This document shows positions 19,770 to 30,799 of a stretch of 64,000 nucleotides of DNA, piece after piece. Source of the DNA: Branchipolynoe longqiensis. Taxonomy: Eukaryota; Annelida; Polychaeta; Phyllodocida; Polynoidae. The notes beneath the pieces were generated by a model, which was not told where the DNA came from, did not search any database, and saw only the letters and a program-made list of their open reading frames with translations. The stretch lies in assembly GCA_030323885.1 (NCBI GenBank), contig CM059187.1:86905726-86969725 (forward strand), given 5' to 3'. The position numbers and the translations under genes are program-made. The number at the start of each line of letters is the position of its first letter. Positions within the stretch are counted from its first letter, which is position 1.

Positions 19770-20022
19770 TTCAAGTTTGTTTTATTTCCTTGTGTTCTTA
19801 TTTTCTGGCAACATCTCAAGGTCATATCCAACTCAGTCACATTATCAGGACACTCGACCAGCCAGTGCTTTTCCTATCCTAGTAATGCAACAGGCAAGAT
19901 AGTGATAAATATAAATCTTGTCAAAGTCTATTTGGCTTGATTCACCTAGCGGAACTTGATCGCACGGGTTCCCGCAAGGTGAGCATATGCTCTATCCACT
20001 AGCCCATCCCGTCTGACACGAC
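19770..20022 (-). mobile_element. Diverged SINE-1
   Basis: TTCTGGCAACATCTCAAGGTC, AACTCAGTCACATTATCAGG and CACTAGCCCATCCCGTCTGA keep the family order but with deletions; probably an old copy. Confidence 0.75.
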
Positions 20023-20034
20023 GTTAGCTGCATC

Positions 20035-20880
20035 AGCCTCTCTCTGATCCTGAGTCCCTCTCCCCTGTTCATCTCCCTCGTCCCTAGTCCCTGGTTCTCC
20101 CGCCTCACGCCTGGCCCCCTCTCCATAACACATACCCCATTTCCCGCTTCCTAGTCCCTCTCCCCTGTTCCCCTCCCTAGACCCCCTCTTTCCTGGCCCC
20201 TCACCCTAATCCCTCCCCCCTGGTTGTTCTCCCTGTTCCCTGCTCCCTAGTTCTTGTCCCCGGTTCCTCCCCTGCTCCCCACTCCATAATCTCTCCCTTC
20301 CTGGACCCCCCCCCCCTACTCCTGCTCATTCTCTTTGTTCCATGGTCTCCTCCCTCGCTCTCTCTCTTCCTGCCTTCTCTCCATGTTCCCTGCTCCTTAC
20401 TTCTTCTCCCCACTTCCTCCCCTGGTCCCCTCTCCCTAATCTCTCCTTTCCAGGCCCCTCTCCCTGCTCCTACTCATTCTCCTTTCTCCCTGCTCTCTTT
20501 CCCTTGCTCTCTCTTCCTGCCTTCTCTCCCTGTTCCATGCTCCCTAGCTCTTCTCCCCACTTCCGCCCCCTGGTCCCCTCTCCCTAACCTCTTTCCCTTC
20601 CTGGCCCCTCCCCTTGTTCCTGTTCCCTCTCCTTTCTCCTTGCTCTCATTCCCTTGCTCCCTATTCCTGCCTCCTCTCCGCGTTCCCTGCTCCCTACTTC
20701 TTGTCCCCACTTTCTCCCCCTGGTCCGCTCTCCATAACCTCTTCCCTTTCCAGGCCCCTCTCCCTGCTCCTACTCCTCCTCCTTCCTCCTTCCTCTCATT
20801 CTCTGCTCTTTCTCTCTCTGTTCCTGCCTCCTCTCCTTGTTCCTGTACTCTGCTCCATTTCCCCGATGTTCCTTTCCACC
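20035..20880. repeat. Pyrimidine-rich ~150-bp higher-order repeat
   Basis: CT-rich blocks such as CCTGCCTTCTCTCC, TGTTCCCTGCTCCCTA and CCCACTTCCTCCCCTGG recur at about 150-bp spacing (starts near 20369, 20516, 20666 and 20823). Open frames on both strands result from strand bias. Confidence 0.85.
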
Positions 20881-21021
20881 GTTGCATGGCACCCACCCAG
20901 TCACAGTAACTATCACACTCACCCTAACATAATGAACACCAACACGCCCGGATACTCACAAATAACACACGCACATACACACGCACACAGACAGAACCAC
21001 TTGTGTGCACGCTATACTTAC

Positions 21022-21245
21022 CTCATTGTCGCCCCCACCTCAGTCTCACGCCGCAGCCATCACTGTATCAGTTGCAGGGCGCCAATCTGTTCCCCCATCT
21101 CGGGGCTCCAGAAAGGGCCCAAACTGCCAAATAGAGTCGTGAATGGCCCCGTGTATCCTTCGTCAGACGTCAGGACCGCCCCTGCATCTCCAGATCGCCA
21201 CCATCTCCACCTAGAGGGCGCTGATGGCCGCCGTGTGCGAATCAA
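21022..21245 (-). other. Possible 5' exon with strong splice donor
   Basis: On the minus strand a GC-richer, repeat-free block ends in GGGGGCGACAATGAGGTAAG followed by TAT, a near-perfect 5' splice site (AG|GTAAGTAT, boundary 21022/21021). The ATG five bases before the boundary could be a start codon split from the rest of the gene. Upstream frames in the block (61 codons, ending TGA at 21060) show no known domain. No acceptor partner is identified. Confidence 0.25.
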
Positions 21246-21379
21246 TCAGCGCCGACTGGCAGGCCCCGCTGGTGGAACGCAGCGTTTGTGTGCCGCTATT
21301 TTCACGCTTTTTGTTGTCGGTTTTTTTTCATCTTGTTGGCGCGGTTTAGATAATGTGATAAATGGAGTGGTATATAATA

Positions 21380-21906
21380 ATGAAGATAATAATTGAAAAT
21401 AATAATTGAAATTGTATAGTGCGTCCTGACTAGCACTGTAGCAGGATCAGCAGATGATTTGATATATTTACAATTAATAATATGTAGATATATATGAACA
21501 TACAGTTATACATCCATGTATAGGGAAATTGATACAGACTTATATGTCTTATTGGTATGAAGAATTATTTATATCGATTTATTCAAATAGATGTATTAAT
21601 ATAGATTCATATGTATATATTCAGATATATACATCTATATATGTGTGAGTTATCTTTTTTTATATTTATATGATATATATATATGTGCATTTGTGTATTT
21701 GTATACCTATATTTTTATTTTATATTTATTGCATATTTATTGCATATTTACTCCATGTTCATTATAAATTCATTATATATTGTATATTTATATATTTATT
21801 TTATGTTTATTTTATATTTATTACATATTTACTCCATATGCATTATACATTCATTATACATTATTTTTATTGCATAGTCATTTACATATTCATATATATA
21901 TATTCA
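21380..21906. repeat. AT-rich degenerate ATATTTATT repeat
   Basis: Words such as CATATTTATT and TATATTTAT recur irregularly, especially 21600-21880. Tyr/Ile-rich frames are artefacts. Confidence 0.7.
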
Positions 21907-21960
21907 CCCGTCCTGATATGACCTTAGATGTTGCTAGGACGTAAAACAACAACAAACAAA
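21907..21960 (+). mobile_element. SINE-1 tail-only insertion with 16-bp target duplication
   Basis: A 54-bp insertion containing only the SINE hairpin (CCCGTCCTGATATGACC ... GCTAGGACG) and TAAAACAACAACAAAC tail. CATATATATATATTCA occurs immediately before (21891-21906) and after (21961-21976). Confidence 0.88.
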
Positions 21961-21976
21961 CATATATATATATTCA

Positions 21977-22280
21977 TGAGAAAGTCCCGAAACACGCGAG
22001 AAAACGTGCGGTTGCCATTATGTGGGCGGGGAGCAACGGACAATAACGTCAATCGACAAGATGATTTCAAAGCAGTTCTGACAGTCACCGTGAAGGGGGG
22101 GGGGGGGCCTTCCCGAACTTTAAAAGTGACCCCTGTCGGAGGGGCGCAATCACACCGGTCATCAGTACCACAGGGCCACACACAAGGCCACACATGGGCA
22201 CACAGTGCCACGCTGGGCCACACACAGGGCATGGCGTAGGGTAGTTACTCCCGCAGCCCTGATCATGTGATAATGCTGCT
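21977..22280. other. Unassigned sequence with G run and CACA words
   Basis: Contains a G12 run near 22097-22108 and GGGCCACACACAGGG-type words at 22170-22230. No gene is supported. Confidence 0.4.
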
Positions 22281-22289
22281 GAAAAAGTG

Positions 22290-22420
22290 CATTAGAAAAA
22301 GTGTCAGAGAGCGAGGGAGGAGAGCAGGGAGAAAAAGTGTCAGAGAGCGAGGGAGGAGACCAGGGAGCAAAGAGAATGAGAATGAGCAGGAGCCGGGGGG
22401 CGGGGGGGGGGGGGGTCCAA
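22290..22420. repeat. 39-bp duplication and G run
   Basis: GAAAAAGTGTCAGAGAGCGA followed by GGGAGGAGAGCAGGGA is present twice in tandem. A G-rich run follows at 22395-22417. Confidence 0.75.
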
Positions 22421-22509
22421 GAAGGGAGAGTGTGGGTACAAGGAAATGACAAGATACAAAGAAGCAGAATATAGTCTTCACATGCTTCTTTATAATCTAC
22501 CTGCTATTT

Positions 22510-22800
22510 GTTTAAATAAAGAACTAATTATATCATGTATATTAATAGACTTTAAGACTCGATTCGAGACCTTTCTTTGACTGCCATATTGGTTGATTTT
22601 GTATGCATTCTCTACTAATTTCTCAACTTTACCCTTTTATAGACATAAACTGATAAATGGAACCACTACCTCAAAGGTTAATTCCTATTTGAAGGAATCT
22701 TTGCAGGGTTGTCATTCACTCCGACTGTGTGGAGGGTTGAATCTTTTATTTAGGCGTAGGGGTCTAAGTTGTGAGGCATAGCCTCAGTATCCATATGTAG
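22510..22800. mobile_element. Dispersed repeat J, copy 1
   Basis: Shares TGTATATTAATAGACTTTAA, TGCATTCTC, AGCTAATTCCTA-like and GTTGAATCTTTTATTTAGG words, in the same order, with 52720-53060. The terminal GAATCTTTTATCT resembles the end of element H at 58857-59262. Confidence 0.55.
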
Positions 22801-22919
22801 CGGGAGTTGGGGTGGGTGGGTAGGATGCCGTTTTTCAGGATTTTTAGTGTGAGTAAAATCCACAAATAAATGTATCAATTAAACTAGATTTTTGTTACTG
22901 AATTCTATATATACCCCCC

Positions 22920-23105
22920 TCCCCTCAAACGGTAATATGTAGAAAATGGCGCGCCGATGCTACGATAGTTGCATCAGTAGCGACAAGTTTCACTCAACAG
23001 CAGTCATCCACTTCTATACTTCTCCACTTCTCCACTTCTAAACTTCTACACTTCTACACTTCTACACTTCTCCACTTCTCCACTTCTCCACTTCTTCACT
23101 TCACC
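22920..23105. repeat. CACTTCTACA/CACTTCTCCA 10-bp minisatellite
   Basis: Perfect or near-perfect units at about 23008-23104. 22801-23007 is unassigned, although AAAATGGCGCGCC (22945) is a minor promoter-like word. Confidence 0.8.
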
Positions 23106-23179
23106 AACATAAAACGATGGTTTTTGATGGTTAAAAATATAATAAAATTCTAAAGTCACATTTCAGCGTTAATGCGCTG

Positions 23180-23759
23180 CGCTATAGACCTATTTCATAT
23201 GACGTCAGCATGGATATTTAGGTCAGTGCGCGCACTGCTTGGCTGCAGGATGACACACTGTCACACTGCAAACTCAATGGGTATAAGCAATCTTCATACA
23301 GAAAAAGTGAAATATTCCTAAAACAAATACCACCTAGAAAAAACCCGATTGGAACAGATATAGAAAACATATTCAATGATGAGATTATATTACATTTATA
23401 TGGTTAGGGTTCTGCATTTCTATTAATTTTGAATAAAATTGACATTTTGAACTGCGTGTATTGGCAAACTCAATTCATTGTCAATGGCCGTGCGCAATCT
23501 TTATACAGAAAAAGTGAAATATCTCTAAAACCACACCACCTAGAAACAAACCGTTTGGAACACATAGAAAACATATTCAACAAACAGACTATATTAAATT
23601 TATATGGGTTCTGTATTTCTATTATTAATATTAATTTAGAATAAAATAGACGTTTTGCACTGCGCTTACCGGCAAACTCAATGGCAGTGTGCATTCGTCC
23701 TGCAGCCAAGGTGCGCGCGCACACACAATGTTTATAAACATTGAACAAGGTCTATAGCG
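23180..23759. mobile_element. TIR element L with the same dimeric core as element F
   Basis: Ends CGCTATAGACCT and AGGTCTATAGCG, with matching inner words GCTTGGCTGCAGGATGA and TCGTCCTGCAGCCAAGG. Between them lie two tandem ~190-bp cores (AGAAAAAGTGAAATAT, AGAAAACATATTCAA, TATTAATTTTGAATAAAA) homologous to those of 10641-11213. Non-coding. Confidence 0.8.
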
Positions 23760-23894
23760 ACGCAGAATGTCAAACAGGCACAAAATGGCGGCGATGTGGG
23801 CGATAATCGGGGTAGATAATCTGGAGTAGGGTGAGGGTCGAGGGGGCGGGGCAGCGTGCTGAGGGTGGACTATCCACGTGAGATCCATAGCGTT

Positions 23895-25012
23895 TAGCCG
23901 AATATGGTGTGTTACTAACGCTTAGACGAGCATGGTGTTTTACTAGAACATCGTCGAACACTGTTTTTACTACCATGTCACTGAATATGGCATTTTACTA
24001 GCATGTCGCTGAACATGGTGTTTTACAAGCATGTCGCCGAACATGGTGTTTTACTAGCATGTCGCCGAACAAGGTGTTTTACTGGCATGTCGCCGAACAT
24101 GGGGTTTTACTGGCATGTCGCTGAACATGGTGTTTTACTGGCATGTCACCGAACATGGGGTTTTACTGGCATGTCACTGAACATGGGGTTTTACTGGCAT
24201 GTCGCTGAACATGGTGTTTTACAAGCATGTCGCCAAACATGGTGTTTTACTAGCTTGTTGCTGAACAAGGTGTTTTACTGGCATGTCGCCAAACATGGGG
24301 TTTTACTAGCATGTCGCTGAACATGGTGTTTTACAAGCATGTCGCTGAACATGGTGTTTTACTAGCATGTCGCCGAACAAGGTGTTTTACTGGCATGTCA
24401 CAAACATGGGGTTTTACTGGCATGTCACCGAACAAGGTGTTTTACTAGCTTGTCACCGAACAAGGTGTTTTACTGGCATGTCACCAAACATGGGGTTTTA
24501 CTAGCATGTCGCTGAACATGGTGTTTTACAAGCATGTCACCAAACATGGTGTTTTACTAGCATGTCGCCGAACAAGGTGTTTTACTGGCATGTCACCGAA
24601 CATGGGGTTTTACTGTCATGTCGCCGAACAAGGTGTTTTACAAGCACGTCACCGAACATGGTGTTTTACTAGCATGTCGCCGAACAAGGTGTTTTCCTGG
24701 CATGTCGCCAAACATGGGGTTTTACTGGCATGTCACCGAACATGGTGTTTTACTAGCATGTCACCGAACATGGTGTTTTACTAGCATGTCACTGAACAAA
24801 GTGTTTTACTGGCATGTCACCGAACATGGGGTTTTACTGGCACGTCACCGAACGAGGTGTTTTACAAGCACGTCACCGAACACGGTGTTTTACTGGCATG
24901 TCACTGAACATGGGGTTTTACTAGCATGTTGCCGAACGTGGTGTTTTACTGGCATTTCACCGAACATGGGGTTTTACTGGCATGTCACTGAACAAGGTGT
25001 TTTACAAGCACA
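23895..25012. repeat. 28-bp tandem satellite
   Basis: About 38 units of GCATGTCGCCGAACATGGTG followed by TTTTACTG. The first few units are degenerate and irregularly spaced. A period of 28 leaves all three frames partly open, so the frames here are not genes. Confidence 0.93.
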
Positions 25013-25017
25013 TCGCG

Positions 25018-25992
25018 GCCGGGTGGGTGGGTGGGTGGGAGGTGGGAAGGAAGTTGTGGAGACGAGGTGCGGGAGGTGGTGTGGATAGGGTGGAGATGAG
25101 TGAGGGGTGGGGGGAGTTGTGGGGATTTGGGAGGTAGTAGGTTGGGGAGAGGGCGACTGAGTGAGAGTGGGCGTTTGGCGGGTGGGGGTGATGGTGCATG
25201 CGTGGGGTGAGGGAGGGTTGGGGTGAGGGTGTGTGTGTGGGTGAGGGTGGGCGGTGGGTGGGTGAGGGTGCGTGCGTGGGGTGATCGTGTGTGTGGGTGA
25301 GGGTGTGTGAGGGTGAGGGTGTGTGTGGGTGAGGGTGTGTGTGGGATGAGTGTGGGCGGTGGGTGGGTGAGGGTGTGTTTGTGGGTGGTGAGTGTAGGCG
25401 GTGGGTGGGTGAGGGTGTGGGTGTGGGGTGCGGGTGCGCGTGACGGTGAAGGTGTGTGTGGGGGTATGGGGGTGATGGTGGGCTTGAGGGTGAGGGTGTG
25501 TGTGTGGTGAGTGTGGGCGGTGGGTGGGTGAGGGTGTGGGTGTGGTGAGTGTGGGCAGTGGGTGGGTGAGGGTGTGTGTGTGGTGAGTGTGGGCGGTGGG
25601 TGGGTGAGGGTGTGTATGTGTGTGGTGAGTGTAGGCGGTGGGTGGGTGAGGGTGCGGGTGTGGGGTGCGGGTGCGGGTGGCGGTGGAGGGGTGGTGTGGG
25701 GGTGGGGGGGAGGTGGGTTGGGGTGGGGTGTGTGGGTGGGGAGTGTGGGGGTGGGTGGGGGGGGGTGTGTGGGTGTGGGGTGTGGGTGGGGGGTGGGTGG
25801 GGGTGTGGGTGTGGGGTGCGGGTGCGCGTGACGGTGAAGGTGTGTGTGGGGGTATGGGGGTGATGGTGGGCTTGAGGGTGAGGGTGTGTGTGTGGTGAGT
25901 GTGGGCGGTGGGTGGGTGAGGGTGTGTGTGGGGTGAGGGTGGGCGGTGGGTGGGTGAAGGTGAGGGTGAGGGTGTGAGTGTGGGGAGGGGGC
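25018..25992 (+). repeat. GGGTGGGTGAGGGTGTG-rich array, quadruplex-prone
   Basis: Nearly 1 kb in which G3-tracts are separated by one to four bases, starting with GGGTGGGTGGGTGGG. Longer blocks recur (GTGTGGTGAGTGTGGGCGG; a block at 25410-25560 matches one at 25800-25960). Pro/His/Thr and Val/Gly frames are artefacts. Confidence 0.92.
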
Positions 25993-26157
25993 GTCCATGC
26001 TAGATGAGCAGATTGATAGTGCATCTCATGATGTATAGGGGCCCAGACCACAAAGTAGTTCTAACCCGCTGACAGCACACACACAAAACACCGGGGCCTA
26101 CACAAAACACCACGAGTAGGCCTCACCTCACCCTGTGCAAGTCAGTGCACACCTTGT

Positions 26158-26488
26158 TTCTTGGAGTTTTACGTCCTGGCAACATCTAAGGTCATATCTT
26201 TATCAGGACGGGTACTGAGTTGTGACAGTGCGCATTCCTGGCGACTTTATAGTGCTGCCCCACTGGGAGACTATGCTGCCAGCATCATGACCTGATATCC
26301 AACCCAGTCACATTATCCTGGCACCAAGCCAACCAGCCCTTGTCCTATCCTATTAATGCCGAGTGCCAGGCTAGGAAGTGACAAGTATCAATGTTGTATG
26401 TCATTGGTTTGACTCGACCATGAATCGAACCCCAAACCTTCTGCACGGGTAGCCTGTGCTCTACCTATTCGATCACCACGTCCGGTAG
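26158..26488 (-). mobile_element. SINE-1, nearly full length
   Basis: Tail complement GGAGTTTTACGTCCTGG, body CTCAGTCACATTATCC-type words, and a head with GTAGAGCACAGGCTACCCGT on the minus strand. Confidence 0.87.
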
Positions 26489-26489
26489 T

Positions 26490-26655
26490 TATGTGTATGT
26501 ATGTGTATATGTACATGTCTGTGTATGTGTTTGTAAGCATGTGTGTATGTGTTTGTGAACATGTGTGTATGTGTTTGTGAACATGTGTGTATGTGTTTGT
26601 AGGCATGTCGATGCGTGTTTTTGTGTGTGCATATGCATATATATGTGTTTGTTTG
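26490..26655. repeat. GTGTATGTGTTTGTGAACAT repeat
   Basis: A ~30-bp unit of TG-rich sequence repeats about four times between two SINEs. Confidence 0.75.
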
Positions 26656-26659
26656 TGTG

Positions 26660-26955
26660 TTGGGGTTTTACATGCTGCAACATCTAAGGTCATATCAGGA
26701 TAGGTACCAACAGGTGACAGTGCACACTCATGACAACTTTATAGTGCTGCTCCAATGGGACCACCATTCCCAGACCACCAAAACCATGACCCGATTTCGC
26801 ACTCAGTCACATTATCCTGACACTGTGCTAGCCTGTCCCTGACCTATCCTGGTAGTACCGATCACCAGGGTAGGTAGCAACAAGCATTAATTGTGTATTG
26901 GTTTGACTCTGCCGGGTTTTGAACTCCTGACCTTCATCCACATCCGGATTGGCTA
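26660..26955 (-). mobile_element. Diverged SINE-1
   Basis: TGGGGTTTTACATGCTG, CAACATCTAAGGTCATATC and ACTCAGTCACATTATCCTG keep the family order; the head is partly lost. Confidence 0.82.
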
Positions 26956-27064
26956 CTAGTACTATGTATATTTATGTGTATGCATTTACTATGTATATCT
27001 ATGCATATGTACGTATGTTTTATGTATTTATTTATAATTATATATGTATGTATGTGTTATGTAT

Positions 27065-27268
27065 ACAGTAAAACTGATCTAAAACAACCGACCATGGGAC
27101 CCACTTTAATTGGTCCATTTAGGGAGGTGGTCGTTTTAGGGAGTTACAAAAAAAATCATTATAACGATATTGTATGGGCGATCATTTGGGACCCAAATAA
27201 AGCGATCGATATGTATAAGTGAGTAGTCGATCTGTGGAGGTGGTCGGTTAGAGAGGTTTTACAGTGTA
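27065..27268. mobile_element. Palindromic MITE-B
   Basis: CAGTAAAACTGATC at the left and GAGAGGTTTTACAGTG at the right. Interior GGGAGGTGGTCG and CCCAAATAAAGCGATCG. Confidence 0.85.
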
Positions 27269-27510
27269 TGAGTGAGTACTGTGGTAAGATGGATGGACAC
27301 CTAACACTAACAGTCAGTGAATAACTAAGTGCTCGCTAGCTATGTTCCCTTCTTGACCTTTTTGTGTGGGACGAGGATCTGCTATACACACTCCATGTGT
27401 CAAACTGTCATAGGCCTGCTTACTTTTTTTGCGCAGATCATTCAGCGTGTACTTCATCTGCGCAAGTCCTTTGCGAATTCACGTCTGCTCATACTTATGT
27501 GCTACCTGTG

Positions 27511-27583
27511 TGTGTGGGGGGGAGGGGGGCACACTATTGCAGCAATTCATGAACTCAGACTACCCCCCCCCCCACCCCCACTC
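27511..27583. other. G-run/C-run inverted pair
   Basis: G8AG6, about 30 bases, then C11AC5: a third inverted homopolymer pair, imperfect because of the interrupting A. Confidence 0.6.
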
Positions 27584-27669
27584 CTCACGAGAGTGAGAAT
27601 TCCTTTCCTCCTCCTCCTCCTCACTTCTTCCCCGTTTACTATTTAGTCTCACAAAATTTGGACACTCGT

Positions 27670-27685
27670 GAGCTTACACTCTCAG

Positions 27686-27733
<48 letters not shown>

Positions 27734-27965
27734 CCTCACTCTCATTCTCTCACTCTCATTCTCTCACTCTCATTCTATCACACTCACTCTCACTCTCGTT
27801 CTCACTCTCATGCTCAATCTCAGTCTCACTCTCTCACTCTCACTCTCGCCCCTCGCTCTCACTCTCGCTCTCACGCTCACTATCACTCTCACACTCACTA
27901 CCATGCTCACTCTCACTCACGCTCTCACCCTCTCTCTCTCTCACTCACGCTCTCAGTCTGACTAC
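27670..27965. repeat. CTCTCA microsatellite
   Basis: (CTCTCA)n with CACTCT and CATTCT variants. Ser/Leu/His frames are artefacts. 27270-27510 is unassigned. Confidence 0.93.
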
Positions 27966-28099
27966 GGCACTCGTAAAGTCAAGCTGTCCCTCTCAATCGA
28001 TACAAACTTATGTCTCCCCCAACGAATCTCTATTGTCTCATAAATGTGTGACGCCTGAACACTGAAACTCTCTCTCGCGGGAATGCAAATGGCTTCCTC

Positions 28100-28925
28100 T
28101 CTTCACCCATCAGTCTTGTGAGACTTTGACTGGATTGTGAATGTGAATTCTAACCCCCCCACCCCCCACCCGTATGAGTCCCATGAGATTTGGACTGTAT
28201 ACGGGTATTCCGAGTTCTGCTGGTTCCTGAATAAGGCGTGAAGTTGACTTCCTCCATATGAGTCTCACAAGATCTGGACTGTATACGGGTATTCCGAGTT
28301 CTGCTGGTTCCTGAATAAGGCGTAAAGCTGACTTCCTCCATATGAGTCTCACAAGATTTGGACTATATACAGCTATTTCGAGTTCCGCTGGTTCCTGAAT
28401 AGAGGTTGAAGATGACTTCCTCCATTCCATATGAGTCTCACAAGATTTGGGCAGTATACGGGTATTCCGATTTCCGCTGGTTCCTGAATAAGGCATGAAG
28501 CTGACTTCCTTATTATGAGTCTCATGAGATTTGGACTGTATATGGGTATTCCGATTTCTGCTGGTTCCTGAATAAGGCATGAAGCTGACTTCCTCCATAT
28601 GAGTCTCACAAGATTTGGACTGTATACAGGTATTCCGAGTTCCGCTGGTTCCTGAATAAGGCATGAAGCTGACTTCCTCCATATGAGTCTCACAAGATTT
28701 GGACTGTATACGGGTATTCCGAGTTCCACTGGTTCCTAAGTAAGGCATGAAGCTGATTTCCTCACTATGAGTCTCATGAGATTTGGACTGTATACGGGTA
28801 TTCCGATTTCCGCTGGTTCCTGAATAAGGAATGAAGCTGACTTCCTCCATTCCATATGAGTCTCATGAGATTTGGACTGTATACGGGTATTCCGATTTCC
28901 GCTGGTTCCTGAATAAGGACTGACG
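28100..28925. repeat. 84-bp tandem satellite (about 9-10 units)
   Basis: Units with ATGAGTCTCACAAGATTTGG, ACTGTATACGGGTATTCCG and CTGGTTCCTGAATAAGG. Two units carry an extra CCATT. The 246-codon minus-strand frame follows from the period and breaks where CCATT is inserted. Unrelated in sequence to the other 84-bp array. Confidence 0.92.
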
Positions 28926-29335
28926 GTGATGAGACTCAACACGTCGGGTCACAGCTACAGCTTACACTATAGAAGGTAGAAGGTTCGGGAGGTGGTGACG
29001 ACACATACACCATGATACAGGAAGTTCCATTTTAGCTCATGTAAAATATTTGCAAGACAATTTCATTGCAATCTACATTAGAAACCGTCATATGACAATA
29101 CTTTTACCAAGATTCGTCACCAGGAGACATGTAGTTATAAGTGAAATGTAAGTTTAAAGTATAGATTTTATACTGAAGGATAGATCTGAGAGTGGCACCA
29201 ACTCAATTTCATGTCTCTAAATCTGTAGATACAACCGGGTTTGCTAGGACTCAGCTTTCAGTCATACTGAAGGACTAGGATAACTCGGAATACATACATG
29301 TACTTAGAAGGATAATTCATATCGCCTCCCATATA
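28926..29335. other. Unassigned sequence between related arrays
   Basis: AT-rich, repeat-poor and without a coding frame of note. Confidence 0.4.
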
Positions 29336-29835
29336 AATCTCGTGAGTTTGAGACTGGATTGAGGACGGGAAATCCTTTCTCCTGCAATAAGAAAAAAAGT
29401 CTTTGAGAGATTGTGATTGGAATAAGAATGATCAATCCTTTCGTTTCCTATAGCAGAAATAGTCTCATGGATACTTTCTCATCCTATACCTCAAAAACAC
29501 CTGATGAGAATGGGAAATCCTGTCATGAGATTGTGACTAGATTGAGAATGGGAAATCCTTGCTCCTTCTACACACAAAAAGGTCTTATGATATTGTGACT
29601 GGATTGAGAATGGGAAATCCTTTGTCCTCCCATACAAGTCTTACATGATAGTGACTGGATTGAGAATAGGACATTCTTTCTCCTCCTATGCCAAAAAAAG
29701 GTTTTCGCAATATTGTGACTGGATTGAGAATGGGAAATCCTTTGTCTTCCTATACAAGTCTTACATGATTGTGACTGGATTGAGAAAGGGAAATCCTTTC
29801 TCCTCCTATGCAAATCTCGCGAGACTGAAAGTAGA
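29336..29835. repeat. Degenerate ~57-60-bp repeat related to the 84-bp array
   Basis: TGTGACTGGATTGAGAATGG plus GAAATCCTTTCTCCTCCTAT recur about seven times. The words GTCTCATGAGATT and GACTGTAT of the neighbouring array align with GTCTTATGATATT and GACTGGAT here, so both probably derive from one ancestral unit. Confidence 0.8.
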
Positions 29836-30059
29836 TCGAAGCTTCTCCCCCCAATTCCTCACTGCCTGGACGAGCAGCTGGAATAAAATATTGCCTAGAC
29901 AAGAAGAGTTTTTGTTGAAAATGTTTATTTCTCAAATTGTTGTTTGTTTAAGGCAAACACTTTTTGATAGAGGTGATATGTATACACATTTTTTATATGA
30001 ACTTTACACGCAAACCCCCTGCTCACCCCACCCCACCCCCCATCCCCACCCCACCCCGC

Positions 30060-30290
30060 CGCCCTGATGCTGGGTGATGAACGACTCGTGGATGTAGGTG
30101 GTCCGTATCAAAAGGCTGCTCGCACCTGCCGTGTGGGGGCGCGCCAGTAGCGGCCACTGAGCGACGGGGTCACGTGGTACACCTACGGCAGGGATCCAGC
30201 TGAAACATCCGCTCCGGATCCGGGGTCGCCATGCCCCGCTGTGCCAACAGCTCGCCGACTCCACCACTGCGACCAACTAACACTTTGCCT
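30060..30290. other. GC-rich, repeat-free block
   Basis: CpG-containing sequence with CACGTGGTACACC and GCGCGCCAGTAGCGGCC. A 90-codon minus-strand frame spans it but changes to Gly/Trp repeats at one end and resembles nothing I know. It could hold a decayed exon. Confidence 0.2.
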
Positions 30291-30315
30291 ATTCTTTATT
30301 TCCTGCCAACAACAT

Positions 30316-30317
<2 letters not shown>

Positions 30318-30345
<28 letters not shown>
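30318..30345. repeat. (TA)n microsatellite
   Basis: Short TA run. Confidence 0.95.
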
Positions 30346-30351
<6 letters not shown>

Positions 30352-30735
30352 AGGGATACATGACTGTGATATATATGTAAACAGGAGGTTATATTGCTTA
30401 TCATTTCATGAACTTATCTGCCTCTGCTTATTTCGGACTCGTGGCGCCCTAATCGGCGGCGCCTTTGTCAGTTGCCGTTCAATGCAAGTGGCGCCAGGAG
30501 TACATACATGATAAATGACGGAACGGACAAGGCGAAATAGAAATAATAAAATATATTGTTTTTATTATTTATATTCACATAGTGCATTATATAGAACACA
30601 TATAAGCATCCATATATAAATACTACATCGTATATACGTAGGCATACATATGTACATACGCATATATGTACATAAGTACATATGTAGGCACATATATGTG
30701 CACAAATATATATATGTGCATGTATATGTACCAGG

Positions 30736-30795
30736 CTCGCCCACTTCACATATATGTATATATACAAATATATGCATGCACGTGAAGTGGGCGAG
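30736..30795. other. Short inverted repeat CTCGCCCACTTCA
   Basis: CTCGCCCACTTCA (30736-30748) and TGAAGTGGGCGAG (30783-30795) form a perfect 13-bp stem around an AT-rich loop. It may be a solo MITE or hairpin remnant. Confidence 0.6.
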
Positions 30796-30799
30796 ACTA

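Noticed and set aside
23895..25012. CRISPR-like regular repeat
   Set aside because: Units are directly tandem without unique spacers, and the genome is eukaryotic.
24003..25088. Cys/His-rich repeats resembling zinc-finger spacing (HVAEHGVLLACRRTRCF)
   Set aside because: The pattern comes from a 28-bp satellite read across changing frames. Cys and His spacing does not fit C2H2 fingers and there is no linker.
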